In this document: positions 1-6,952 of the stretch, piece by piece
Numbering within the stretch: position 1 is the stretch's first letter
Layout: each line of letters starts with the position of its first letter
From: Methylobacterium sp.
Lineage (GTDB): Bacteria > Pseudomonadota > Alphaproteobacteria > Rhizobiales > Beijerinckiaceae
Direction: 5' to 3'
DNA: 14,793 nt
Assembly (NCBI GenBank): GCA_021154065.1
Contig: JAJKJG010000403.1
Coordinates: forward strand, 1 to 14,793
Notes under the pieces: model-generated
What the model saw: the letters and a program-made list of their open reading frames with translations, nothing else
Database searches by the model: none
What the model was told of the DNA's origin: nothing
Program-made: the position numbers and the translations under genes

Positions 1-27
1 AGGACCTTGGTCAGAAACCGCCGCGCG

Positions 28-80
28 GGACGCCAGGACACTGGCATCCTATAAAAATTGAGAGCCGGTCCCTGGCGTCC
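28..80. repeat. Three-part inverted repeat near the left edge
   Basis: A ten-base arm GGACGCCAGG (28-37) is perfectly complementary to CCTGGCGTCC (71-80). A third, near-identical arm CTGGCATCC (41-49) can pair with the same left arm across a four-base loop, with one G-T wobble when read on the minus strand. The two pairings exclude each other. An A/T-rich stretch, ATAAAAATTGA, lies between the second and third arms and stands out in this GC-rich DNA. No T-run follows either hairpin, so it is not a standard terminator. It lies downstream of rimI, and whatever gene follows is outside the window. It could be an operator, a leader structure or a repeat element; the sequence alone does not decide. 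Confidence 0.5.
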
Positions 81-169
81 TGCTCCCCCCGCTCTTTGAC
101 ATCGAGAAGACCTTTGCCCGGGAACGCCCGGGGAATTGGCGCGCCCTTTCCCGGTGAGCTCGGCCGTCC

Positions 170-658
170 TCAGAGGCGCCGGCTCATGGTGATGGCGGCG
201 GCGCGGGTGCCGTCGGGACGCGCATAGTAGCCTTGCCGGCGACCGACCTCACGGAAGCCGCGGCGGCGGTAGAGGGCAAGCGCCGGGCGGTTGCCTTCCT
301 CGACCTCGAGATGGACCGCGCGCACGCCCGCCTGCGCCAGCGTCTGGAGGTGGCGGTCGAGGAGCGGGCCCGAATGGCCGCGGCCGCGCCAGCCAGCGGC
401 GATCGCGACGGAGAGGATCTCGGCCTCGTCCGCCGCCTTGCGCGACAGGATGAATCCCGCCGGCTCATAACGGCGGCCGAGAAAGAGCCCCTCGGCGAAG
501 ACGTTCCTCTCGGCGAGCGAACGCTCGAACTCGAGCGCGTCCCAAGGCCTCGTGAAGGCCTCGGAATGGATCTCGGCGAGCCGCGCCGCATGGCTGCTCG
601 ATAGCGGCGCGATCCGGGCGGCCGCCGGGCGGCGGAACAGCCAGTCCGGCAGCTTCAT
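170..658 (-). CDS. rimI: RimI-like ribosomal protein S18 alanine N-acetyltransferase (GNAT)
   Basis: This 162-residue protein is a single GNAT domain. The acetyl-CoA binding region is visible as ILSVAI followed by GWRGRGHSG at residues 81-97, then the LEVEEGNRPALALYRRRGF region (about 117-135), typical of RimI, and a tyrosine pair at 144-145 where RimI proteins have a catalytic tyrosine. In the RimI family the enzyme acetylates the N-terminal alanine of ribosomal protein S18 in the cytoplasm. The start codon overlaps the tsaB stop in an ATGA arrangement (655-658), so the two are probably translated together. The tsaB-rimI pairing is common in bacteria and supports the name over other GNAT proteins. 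The substrate is inferred from family and context only. Confidence 0.9.
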   Translation of the reverse strand: MKLPDWLFRRPAAARIAPLSSSHAARLAEIHSEAFTRPWDALEFERSLAERNVFAEGLFLGRRYEPAGFILSRKAADEAEILSVAIAAGWRGRGHSGPLLDRHLQTLAQAGVRAVHLEVEEGNRPALALYRRRGFREVGRRQGYYARPDGTRAAAITMSRRL

Positions 659-1323
659 CGGCGCGCAAGGCCGGCCTGCGGCCGCGCATCGGGCCCGCGA
701 AGATAGAGCGGTTTCGGCAGGGCGTGGGCGGGGTCCGCGACAAGGCCGAGCCGCGCCACCCAGGCGATGTCCGGGAAGGGCTTCGAATCATGGACGGCGA
801 TGTCGATGCCGGCGATCTCGGCCGCGACCGCCGGGGCGCCGGAGCCGACGAGAGAGGCCGTGCCGCCCATCAGCCGCGCCGCGTCCCGCACGCGCACGAG
901 GCTCGGCGCGACGATGCTCTGGCCGCCGGGCGAGATCGCCTGGAAATAGACCTGGCCGTGCTTGGCGTCGATCGCGGCGGCGAGGAGCCGCCGGTTGTCG
1001 TCGGCGACGAGCGCGGCGAGGAGTGCCGACAGGGTCGTGACGCCGACCACCGGGACCCTCGCGGCAAGCCCGATGGCGCGCGCCGCCGCGATGCCGACGC
1101 GAAGCCCGGTGTAGCTGCCGGGCCCGACCGTCACGGCGACCCGGTCGAGGCTCGCAAATCCGCCCGCGACGTTCGAGACGAGGCGATCGAGCAGCGGCAG
1201 CAGGGCCTCGGCATGGCCGCGCTCCATGACGAGGGTTTCCTGCGCCAGCGGCTCTTGCGCCTCCGCCTCCATGACGCAGGCCGCGCAGGCGCCGAGCGCC
1301 GTGTCGATGGCGAGAATGCGCAC
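655..1323 (-). CDS. tsaB: tRNA threonylcarbamoyladenosine biosynthesis protein TsaB
   Basis: TsaB (formerly YeaZ) is the inactive ASKHA-fold partner of TsaD. With TsaD and TsaE it installs the t6A modification at position 37 of tRNAs that read ANN codons. The 222-residue protein begins MRILAIDTALG, the first phosphate-loop strand of the fold, and carries the TsaB signature VTVGPGSYTGLRVGIAAARA near residues 64-83, followed by VPVVGVTTLSAL. The start is a GTG with a good ribosome site, AGGAG at 1329-1333, five bases upstream. The gene overlaps rimI by four bases at its end and lies 67 bp downstream of the Nfu gene. That gap contains a 14-base GC palindrome (1355-1368) but no T-run. Confidence 0.95.
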   Translation of the reverse strand: MRILAIDTALGACAACVMEAEAQEPLAQETLVMERGHAEALLPLLDRLVSNVAGGFASLDRVAVTVGPGSYTGLRVGIAAARAIGLAARVPVVGVTTLSALLAALVADDNRRLLAAAIDAKHGQVYFQAISPGGQSIVAPSLVRVRDAARLMGGTASLVGSGAPAVAAEIAGIDIAVHDSKPFPDIAWVARLGLVADPAHALPKPLYLRGPDARPQAGLARR

Positions 1324-1390
1324 GCGGTCTCCTGAGCGCCGGCGGCAGGGCTTGGCCGCGCGCGCGGCTCAGGTCAAGCGGGGTTCGGCG

Positions 1391-1954
1391 TCAGACCGCC
1401 TCGACCTCGCGCACGTCGGGCAGGAAGTGGCGCAGGAGGTTCTGGATGCCGTGCTTGAGGGTCGCGGTCGAGGACGGGCAGCCCGAGCAGGCGCCCTTCA
1501 TGTTGAGGTAGACGACGCCGTCCTTGAAGCCGCGGAAGGTGATGTCGCCGCCGTCACCGGCGACCGCCGGGCGGATGCGGGTCTCGAGCAGCTCCTTGAT
1601 GGTCTCGACCGTCGGCGCGTCGGCCGCGTCGAAGAACTCCTCGCCGTCGGCAGCGCCCGCTGGGCCGGCACCCCCGATCACGATCGGGGCGCCGGACATG
1701 AAATGCTCCATGATGGCGGCGAGGATCGCCGGCTTCATGTGCTGCCACTCGCCCTCCCCCTTGGTCACGGTGACGAAGTCGTGGCCGAAGAAGACGCCGG
1801 CGATGCCGGGGATCTCGAACAGGCGCTGGGCAAGGGGCGAAGGCGCAGCACCCGCCGCGTCGCGGGCATCGAAGGTGCCTTCGGGCATCACCACCTTGCC
1901 GGGCAGGAACTTCAGGGTCGCCGGATTCGGCGTGGCTTCGGTCTGGATGAACAT
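1391..1954 (-). CDS. Nfu-type iron-sulfur cluster scaffold (NifU family protein)
   Basis: This 187-residue protein has two recognisable domains: an N-terminal Nfu domain beginning MFIQTEATPNPATLKFLPG, and a C-terminal NifU-like domain (about 115-187) with the cluster-binding pair C156-S-G-C159 in GACSGCPSS. Proteins of this layout, like mitochondrial NFU1, carry Fe-S clusters and hand them to client enzymes in the cytoplasm. I chose the ATG at 1954 because the conserved N-terminus starts there and a GAGG lies nine bases upstream. An in-frame ATG at 1969 and a GTG/ATG-type start at 1984 would only add non-conserved residues. It lies between the stress protein gene and tsaB, all on the same strand. 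Confidence 0.92.
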   Translation of the reverse strand: MFIQTEATPNPATLKFLPGKVVMPEGTFDARDAAGAAPSPLAQRLFEIPGIAGVFFGHDFVTVTKGEGEWQHMKPAILAAIMEHFMSGAPIVIGGAGPAGAADGEEFFDAADAPTVETIKELLETRIRPAVAGDGGDITFRGFKDGVVYLNMKGACSGCPSSTATLKHGIQNLLRHFLPDVREVEAV

Positions 1955-1983
1955 CTCTTTGGTCCTCATCCGGTGCCGGTCCA

Positions 1984-2002
1984 CCCCGGATCAAGTCCGG
2001 GG
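1984..2002. repeat. Perfect palindrome with CTTGA loop, REP-like
   Basis: Seven-base arms CCCCGGA and TCCGGGG surround a five-base loop that reads CTTGA on the minus strand. It lies in the 120-bp gap between the stress protein gene and the Nfu gene. There is no T-run, so it is unlikely to be a simple terminator. Its core resembles short palindromes I recall as scattered in intergenic DNA of alphaproteobacteria, and a degenerate relative lies at 11846-11873. The assignment as a dispersed repeat is inference from memory, not a search. Confidence 0.55.
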
Positions 2003-2074
2003 CAGGCGGCCGGCCGGGATCGGCGACGCGTCTAGCACATCGCTCGTCTGATGTGGATGGCCGGGGGCGGATTC

Positions 2075-2572
2075 TCAACCCGCGAGCGCGTCGATCTCCT
2101 CGTCGCTGAGCCCGCCGGGCACGATCACGACCGGGATCGGGAAGGTCGCGGCGGCCTTGCCGGCGATCGTCGACACGAGCGGCCCCGGCCCTTCCGTCCC
2201 GGTGCCGGCGGCGAGCACCAGGAAGGAGATGTCCTCGTCGGCCTCGATCATCTTGACGATCTCCTCGGCCTTGGTGCCGATCCGGATCACCTTCTCGGGG
2301 TCGACGCCGATGGCGGTGCGGACCTTGGCGGCGGCGGCTTCGAGCTGGTCCTCGGCGTCGGCGGTCGCTTCGGCGAGCATCGCCTCGCCGACGCCGACCC
2401 ACTCGAAATTGTCCGGCGGGCTGACGGCCGCGAGCATCAGGAGGCTCGCGCCGGTGCGGGCGGCGCGGCGGCCGGCGAAATAGGCGGCGCGATCGCATTC
2501 CGGCGTCTCGTCGACGACAACCATGAACTTCGGCCGATGGCCGGTCTCGAACGACCGCCGCTTGCTGCTCAT
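2075..2572 (-). CDS. Universal stress protein (UspA family)
   Basis: The protein is a single Usp domain of 165 residues from the start chosen here. Visible features are the first beta strand [15 protein letters not shown], with the conserved aspartate that contacts nucleotide, and a C-terminal region [20 protein letters not shown] then [10 protein letters not shown], a loose version of the glycine-rich ATP loop. Usp proteins bind ATP or act as small dimeric stress proteins in the cytoplasm; the specific role is unknown. The start is uncertain: ATG at 2572 gives [16 protein letters not shown], which resembles relatives I recall, while ATG at 2602 and TTG at 2629 are in frame. None has a well-spaced ribosome site. 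It is divergent from hslV and has a possible stress promoter upstream. Confidence 0.88.
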   Translation of the reverse strand: MSSKRRSFETGHRPKFMVVVDETPECDRAAYFAGRRAARTGASLLMLAAVSPPDNFEWVGVGEAMLAEATADAEDQLEAAAAKVRTAIGVDPEKVIRIGTKAEEIVKMIEADEDISFLVLAAGTGTEGPGPLVSTIAGKAAATFPIPVVIVPGGLSDEEIDALAG

Positions 2573-2655
2573 GAAGGGATGGATCTCCGCCGCCGAGGTC
2601 ATGGTGGCGGGAAGCCTCGCGGCCGGCAAGGGGAGCGCGCCCCTATGATTCCCGG

Positions 2656-2680
2656 CACGCCGGCCTTAAGTCACGGTTCC
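2656..2680 (-). promoter_or_regulatory. Possible EcfG-type general stress promoter for the usp gene
   Basis: On the minus strand GGAAC (2680-2676) is followed after 16 bases by CGTG (2659-2656). The EcfG sigma factor of alphaproteobacteria recognises GGAAC, 16-17 bases, then CGTT, so this site misses one base. It lies 53 bases before the ATG at 2602 and 83 before the ATG at 2572. A stress sigma factor driving a universal stress protein would make sense. This is a motif match by eye only. Confidence 0.4.
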
Positions 2681-2698
2681 CCCGCCGCGAATACCGCC

Positions 2699-3250
2699 AT
2701 GCCAGAACCTGCCCTGCCGACGATGCACGCGACGACGATTCTCATGGTCCGGAAGGGCGGCCGCGTGGTGATCGGCGGCGACGGACAGGTCTCGCTCGGC
2801 CAGACGATCGTCAAGGGTAATGCCAAGAAGGTGCGCCGGCTTGCCAAGGGCGCGGTGATCGGCGGCTTTGCCGGCGCGACCGCCGACGCCTTCACCCTGT
2901 TCGAGCGCCTGGAAGCCAAGCTCGAGCAGTATCCGGGCCAGCTCACGCGGGCCTGCGTCGAACTGACCAAGGACTGGCGCACCGACCGGTACCTGCGCCG
3001 GCTCGAGGCCATGATGCTCGTCGCCGACAAGGAGGTCGGCCTTCTCCTCTCCGGCGCCGGCGACGTGATCGAGCCGGAAGGCGGGGTCGCGGCGATCGGC
3101 TCCGGCGGCAATTATGCGCTCGCCGCCGCGCGGGCGCTCGCCGACGGCGGCCTCGACGCCGAGGCGATCGTGCGCCGCGCCCTCGCCATCGCGGCGGAGA
3201 TCTGCGTCTACACCAACGCCAACGTGGTGGTGGAGAGCCTCGAGGCATGA
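2699..3250 (+). CDS. hslV: ATP-dependent protease subunit HslV
   Basis: HslV is the N-terminal-threonine peptidase of the HslUV (ClpQY) protease, a dodecamer capped by HslU. The 183-residue protein has the family pattern after a short propeptide: THR12-T-I-L, with threonine 12 the predicted nucleophile after processing, then [54 protein letters not shown] and [16 protein letters not shown]. The ATG at 2699 gives an eleven-residue propeptide ([11 protein letters not shown]), the usual form in Hyphomicrobiales; ATG 2723 would give MHATT. No clear ribosome site precedes either. Its stop overlaps the next start (ATGA at 3247-3250), linking it to the acetyltransferase and hslU as one operon. Confidence 0.96.
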   Translation: MPEPALPTMHATTILMVRKGGRVVIGGDGQVSLGQTIVKGNAKKVRRLAKGAVIGGFAGATADAFTLFERLEAKLEQYPGQLTRACVELTKDWRTDRYLRRLEAMMLVADKEVGLLLSGAGDVIEPEGGVAAIGSGGNYALAAARALADGGLDAEAIVRRALAIAAEICVYTNANVVVESLEA

Positions 3251-3296
3251 GCGCCGCGAACGGCGATTACGGCTTCCGCCCGATGACGCGGCCGAC
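3247..3296 (+). other. Displaced N-terminus of the GNAT gene (apparent 1-base deletion)
   Basis: Reading from the ATG at 3247, which overlaps the hslV stop, gives [15 protein letters not shown]. This looks like the beginning of an AAC(6')-like acetyltransferase, but the frame then leaves the family. The matching continuation, [19 protein letters not shown], is in another frame. Adding one G at the CGGCC around 3288-3293 joins them as [12 protein letters not shown]. The break is therefore either a real single-base deletion in a G-run or a sequencing error. Confidence 0.75.
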
Positions 3297-3761
3297 ATGC
3301 CGATGGCCCGCCGATGGCTTAAGACGCCCGAGGTCCAGCGCTGGTGGGGCGACGCGGATGGGCAGATCTCGCTGCTCGAGGAGGATCTCGAAGACCCGCG
3401 CATGTCGATGTGGATCGTCTCCCATGAGGGCCGGCCCTTTGCCTATATCCAGGACTATGACCCGCGCTCCTGGGACATGCATCATCTCGGCGATCTCCCG
3501 CCCGGATCGCGCGGCATCGACCAGTTCATCGGCGAGCCGGACATGCTCGGCCGCGGCCATGGCTCGGCGCTCATCCGCGCCCATGTCGAGCGTCTGTTCG
3601 CCGCCGGCGCGCCCGCGGTCGGCACCGATCCCGATCCGGAGAACGCCCGGGCGATCCGCGCCTACGAGAAGGCGGGCTTCGTCCCGCTGCGAGAAGCCGT
3701 GGATACCGAAGGCCAGCGCGTGCTGCTGATGCTGCGCCGCGCCTCGCAAGGAGCACAATGA
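3297..3761 (+). CDS. AAC(6')-like GNAT acetyltransferase, N-terminally frameshifted
   Basis: As read, the open frame can restart at ATG 3297 and encodes 154 residues. Restoring one base at about 3290 would give about 171 residues starting at 3247, a normal length. The protein resembles the aminoglycoside 6'-N-acetyltransferase / RimJ-RimL-like branch of [47 protein letters not shown] (acetyl-CoA loop G-R-G-H-G-S) and [19 protein letters not shown]. The real substrate is unknown, and chromosomal relatives need not give antibiotic resistance. It lies between hslV and hslU, overlapping hslU by ATGA at 3758-3761. If the frameshift is real, the shortened form loses the first beta strand of the fold and may be inactive. 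The acetyl-CoA half is intact. Confidence 0.8.
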   Translation: MPMARRWLKTPEVQRWWGDADGQISLLEEDLEDPRMSMWIVSHEGRPFAYIQDYDPRSWDMHHLGDLPPGSRGIDQFIGEPDMLGRGHGSALIRAHVERLFAAGAPAVGTDPDPENARAIRAYEKAGFVPLREAVDTEGQRVLLMLRRASQGAQ

Positions 3762-5071
3762 ACACCTTCTCCCCCCGCGAGATCGTCTCCGAGCTCGAGC
3801 GCTACATCGTCGGCCAGAACGATGCCAAGCGCGCGGTCGCGATCGCGCTGCGCAACCGCTGGCGCCGCCAGCAGCTCGAAGGTCCGATGAAGGAGGAGGT
3901 TCTGCCGAAGAACATCCTCATGATCGGGCCGACCGGCTGCGGCAAGACCGAGATCTCGCGCCGCCTGGCACGCCTCGCCGGCGCGCCGTTTCTCAAGATC
4001 GAGGCGACGAAGTTCACCGAGGTCGGCTATGTCGGCCGCGACGTCGAGCAGATCGTGCGCGACCTCGTCGAGATCGGCATCGGCCTCGTCAAGGACGAGA
4101 AGCGCCGGCAGGTCGAGGCGAAGGCGCATCTCGCCGCCGAGGAGCGGGTGCTCGACGCGCTCGTCGGCCCGGGCGCGAGCGCGACGACCCGCGAGAGCTT
4201 CCGCCGCAAGCTGCGCGCGAACGAGCTCGACGACAAGGAGATCGAGATCGAGGTGCAGGCGAGCGGCGGCGGCGGGCTGCCGATGTTCGAGATTCCCGGC
4301 GTGCCGGGGGCGTCGGTCGGCGCGATCAATCTCGGCGACATGATCGGCAAGGCCTTCGGCGGCGGGCGGCCGAAGAGCCGGCGCGCGACCGTGCGCGAAG
4401 CCTACGAGCCGCTGATCAACGAGGAATCCGACAAGCTCCTCGATCAGGACGCCATCGTCCAGGAGGCGATTCGGCAAGTCGAGGACAACGGCATCGTGTT
4501 CCTGGACGAGATCGACAAGATCGCCGGCCGCGAGGGCCGCGTCGGCGCCGACGTGTCGCGCGAAGGCGTGCAGCGCGATCTCCTGCCGCTGATCGAAGGC
4601 ACGACGGTCGCGACGAAGCACGGGCCGGTGAAGACGGACCACATTCTCTTCATCGCGTCGGGCGCCTTCCACGTCTCGAAGCCCTCCGATCTCTTGCCCG
4701 AGCTGCAGGGCCGTCTGCCGATCCGGGTCGAGCTCGCGCCGCTCACCGTCGAGGACTTCAAGCGCATCCTGACCGAGACCGAGGCGAGCCTGATCAAGCA
4801 GACGATCGCCCTCATGGCGACCGAAGGTCTGGCGGTCGTATTCACGGACGACGCCATCGACGCGCTCGCCCGCGTCGCCTTCGACGTCAACAACTCGGTC
4901 GAGAACATCGGCGCGCGGCGCTTGCAGACGGTGCTCGAGCGCGTGCTCGACGAGATCTCCTTCACGGCCCCGGATCGGTCGGGCGAGACCTTCACCATCG
5001 ACGCCGCCTATGTGCGGGCGCAGGTCGAGGCGCTGGCCCAGAACGCCGACCTCTCGCGCTTCATCCTATGA
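3758..5071 (+). CDS. hslU: ATP-dependent protease ATPase subunit HslU
   Basis: HslU (ClpY) is the AAA+ hexamer that unfolds substrates and feeds them to HslV. The 437-residue protein is full length. It shows the Walker A loop GPTGCGKT at 57-64, the GYVG pore motif at 90-93, a variable intermediate domain from about 110 to 235, Walker B IVFLDEID at 246-253, the [16 protein letters not shown] segment, and a second-region arginine context in [15 protein letters not shown]. The C-terminus NADLSRFIL matches the tail that docks into HslV. A good ribosome site, AAGGAG at 3748-3753, stands four bases before the ATG, which also overlaps the GNAT stop. Its ribosome site means it can be translated even if the upstream frame is broken. 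Confidence 0.98.
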   Translation: MNTFSPREIVSELERYIVGQNDAKRAVAIALRNRWRRQQLEGPMKEEVLPKNILMIGPTGCGKTEISRRLARLAGAPFLKIEATKFTEVGYVGRDVEQIVRDLVEIGIGLVKDEKRRQVEAKAHLAAEERVLDALVGPGASATTRESFRRKLRANELDDKEIEIEVQASGGGGLPMFEIPGVPGASVGAINLGDMIGKAFGGGRPKSRRATVREAYEPLINEESDKLLDQDAIVQEAIRQVEDNGIVFLDEIDKIAGREGRVGADVSREGVQRDLLPLIEGTTVATKHGPVKTDHILFIASGAFHVSKPSDLLPELQGRLPIRVELAPLTVEDFKRILTETEASLIKQTIALMATEGLAVVFTDDAIDALARVAFDVNNSVENIGARRLQTVLERVLDEISFTAPDRSGETFTIDAAYVRAQVEALAQNADLSRFIL

Positions 5072-5118
5072 GGCGCGTGGCGCTCGCGGCCAGGTGCGGA
5101 TCGGCACCGCGCCGTTAA

Positions 5119-5153
5119 CCTTTCCTGCCGATACTCTCGGGAGATCGGAAAGG
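5119..5153 (+). promoter_or_regulatory. Inverted repeat covering the small-gene ribosome site
   Basis: CCTTTCC (5119-5125) is complementary to GGAAAGG (5147-5153), and inside it CCGAT (5128-5132) can pair with ATCGG (5144-5148). GGAAAGG is also the best ribosome-binding candidate for the small open frame starting at 5162. A hairpin here could hide that site. It is only moderately GC-rich and is followed by just TTT, so it is a poor terminator for hslU. Function is inference. Confidence 0.35.
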
Positions 5154-5161
5154 TTTGGGCC

Positions 5162-5284
5162 ATGACCCTCGTGATCCTCGATCCTCGCAGCGGCAGCCAG
5201 GTCACCGTCACGGTGCCGGACCGTCCCCGTCTCCAGCAGCCCTCCCCGGCGACGGTGATCAAGCATCCGAAGTCGACGAGCTGA
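5162..5284 (+). CDS. Small uncharacterised protein, 40 residues
   Basis: An ATG at 5162 opens a 40-codon frame ending in TGA at 5282-5284. The peptide begins MTLVILDPRSGSQVTVTVPD and continues with a proline-rich, basic tail (RPRLQQPSPATVIKHPKSTS). GGAAAGG lies eight bases before the ATG, a fair ribosome site. The N-terminal half, a short hydrophobic strand, then DPRSG, then alternating valine/threonine, could form a small beta hairpin; it has no membrane segment or signal peptide. It fills part of the 275-bp gap between hslU and murJ, in a frame different from murJ. I recall similar short proteins in Hyphomicrobiales but cannot name a family, and no function is proposed. Confidence 0.5.
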   Translation: MTLVILDPRSGSQVTVTVPDRPRLQQPSPATVIKHPKSTS

Positions 5285-5346
5285 CGGCGCCCGTCTTCGC
5301 CGCACGGGGCCACGACAAAGGCGCGAGCCCGCTTCATAAGCGCCGC

Positions 5347-6894
5347 ATGTCGCTTGCCCGCTCCACGCTCGTCGTCGGTTTCGCGACCGCGCTGTCGCGC
5401 GTGCTCGGCTTCGCGCGCGACATGCTGATCGCCCGCGCGCTCGGCGCCGGAGCAGTGGCCGACGCGTTCTTCATCGCCTTCCGCCTTCCGAACCTCGCCC
5501 GGCGGACCTTGAGCGAAGGCGCGCTCAACGCCGGCTTCGTGCCGCTCTACCTGCGCCTGAAGAACGACGCCGGCACCAGCGCCGCTTCCCGCTTCGCGGC
5601 GGATGCGCTCTCCGGCTTTGCCATGCTCCTCTTCGTCGTCGTCGGAGCCGTGGAGATTGCGGCCGGAGCGGTCGTGCTGCTTGTCGCTGGCGGCTATGCG
5701 GGCGAGCCGCACACGCTTTCGCTCGCGACGATCTATACCCGCCTCGCCTTCCCTTTCGTCTGGGGCATTTCCCTGGCCTCTCTCATCGGCGCGATCCTCA
5801 ACGCCGAGCGCCGCTTCGGCGCCGCCGCATTCGCCCCGGTCGCCGTCAACGTCGTGCTCATCGCAACGATGCTCCTCCTCGCCGCGACGCCGGCGATGCC
5901 GCAGGAGACGCAGGCGCGCTGGTTTGCATTCGCGGTCGCGGTCTCCGGCCTCGTTCACCTCGCCATTGTCGCGATCGCGCTGCTTCGCACGCCCCTGCGG
6001 CTCGCCCTGGCGTGGCCGCGCCTCACGCCCGAGCTGCGCCGGCTCCTGGTCATGAGCGCGCCGGCGATGCTGGCGAGCGGCGCGGCGCAGTTCATCATCT
6101 TGGCCGCGACCGCCGTCGCCTCCTACACCCCCTCCGCGGTGTCGTGGCTGTATTACGCCGAGCGGGTGTTCCAGCTGCCGCTCGGATTCGTCGGCTCGGC
6201 AGTCGGGCTCGTCCTCCTGTCCGATCTCGCCGACCGCCTCGCGGCAGGCGACCATGAGGGCCTGATCGCGGCCCACAACCGCGCCCTCGAGGCGGCGCTG
6301 CTGATGGCGATGCCGGCTGCTGTCGCGCTTCTGCTTCTCGCCGAGCCGATCGCCCAGGTGCTGTTCGAGCGCGGCGCCTTCGGACCGCACGACACCGCCG
6401 GCACCGCCGGAGCGCTCCTCGGGCTTGCCGCCGGCCTGCCGCTGGCGGTCGCCGGCAAGGTTCTGCTGCAGCCGCTGTTTGCCCGCCAAGAGTTCCGCGC
6501 CGCGCTCCTCGCAGGGGTTCTCGGGCTCGCCGTGACGGTCGCGGCCGGAAGCCTCCTCGCCGGCGGCCTCGGCGCGCTCGGGATCGGGCTCGGCGCGGCG
6601 CTCGGCTTCACCGCCCATGCCGGAGCCGTGCTGCTCGCACTGCGCGCCCGCGGGCTGTGGCGGCCCGATGCGCGCCTGTTCGCCCGGCTGATCCGCGGCG
6701 CCGCGGCGAGCCTGCTCATGGCGGCGGCGCTTTTCGCGGCACGGCAGATCGTGCCGCATCTCGGCGGCGGGGCGCTGCGCGTGCCCCTCCTCGCCGCGCT
6801 CTGCCTTGGCGGCTTTGCCATCTACGCTGCCGCGGCGCTCGCGTTGCGCGCCGTGACGCCCGGCGATCTCAGGGGGCTCGGGCTGCGCGCCTGA
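5347..6894 (+). CDS. murJ: Lipid II flippase MurJ (MviN)
   Basis: MurJ moves the peptidoglycan precursor lipid II across the inner membrane. The 515-residue protein is a MOP-fold transporter with about fourteen hydrophobic segments along its length. From the ATG at 5347 the residues essential in the Escherichia coli protein fall at identical positions: R18, R24, D39 and R52. The later arginine is R273 in YYAERVFQLPLG (E. coli R270). The nearby glutamate of E. coli (E273) is glutamine here, which I believe is common in alphaproteobacteria. This alignment is the main reason for the start, because no good ribosome site precedes it and the frame stays open upstream to 5155. trpS follows after 58 bp. 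Confidence 0.95.
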   Translation: MSLARSTLVVGFATALSRVLGFARDMLIARALGAGAVADAFFIAFRLPNLARRTLSEGALNAGFVPLYLRLKNDAGTSAASRFAADALSGFAMLLFVVVGAVEIAAGAVVLLVAGGYAGEPHTLSLATIYTRLAFPFVWGISLASLIGAILNAERRFGAAAFAPVAVNVVLIATMLLLAATPAMPQETQARWFAFAVAVSGLVHLAIVAIALLRTPLRLALAWPRLTPELRRLLVMSAPAMLASGAAQFIILAATAVASYTPSAVSWLYYAERVFQLPLGFVGSAVGLVLLSDLADRLAAGDHEGLIAAHNRALEAALLMAMPAAVALLLLAEPIAQVLFERGAFGPHDTAGTAGALLGLAAGLPLAVAGKVLLQPLFARQEFRAALLAGVLGLAVTVAAGSLLAGGLGALGIGLGAALGFTAHAGAVLLALRARGLWRPDARLFARLIRGAAASLLMAAALFAARQIVPHLGGGALRVPLLAALCLGGFAIYAAAALALRAVTPGDLRGLGLRA

Positions 6895-6952
6895 GGCGGC
6901 TTGCCTTGCCCGGTTGCGGCTTCCATAACGCCGCCGGTCAGCGGAGCTTGTC

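Noticed and set aside
1..47. Minus-strand frame from an ATG at 47 running off the left edge (MPVSWRPARRFLTKV)
   Set aside because: Only fifteen codons are visible, there is no ribosome site, and the ATG lies inside an inverted repeat arm. It may be the start of the next gene but cannot be supported here.
96..101. TTGACA as a -35 box on the plus strand
   Set aside because: No -10-like sequence stands at 16-18 bases, and no plus-strand gene follows.
117..133. CCCGGG/CCCGGG hairpin as a terminator after rimI
   Set aside because: The stem is good but no T-run follows in either direction.
2644..2649. TATGAT as a -10 box for hslV, possibly heat-shock type
   Set aside because: The upstream bases match neither TTGACA nor the CTTG of RpoH promoters at a usable spacing.
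3280..3300. Programmed ribosomal frameshift in the GNAT gene
   Set aside because: The site CGGCC is not a slippery heptamer and no stimulating structure is evident; a deletion or sequencing error is simpler.
5155..5346. N-terminal extension of MurJ by 64 residues
   Set aside because: The extension is arginine/proline/glycine-rich and unlike MurJ. The start at 5347 places R18, R24, D39 and R52 exactly as in E. coli.
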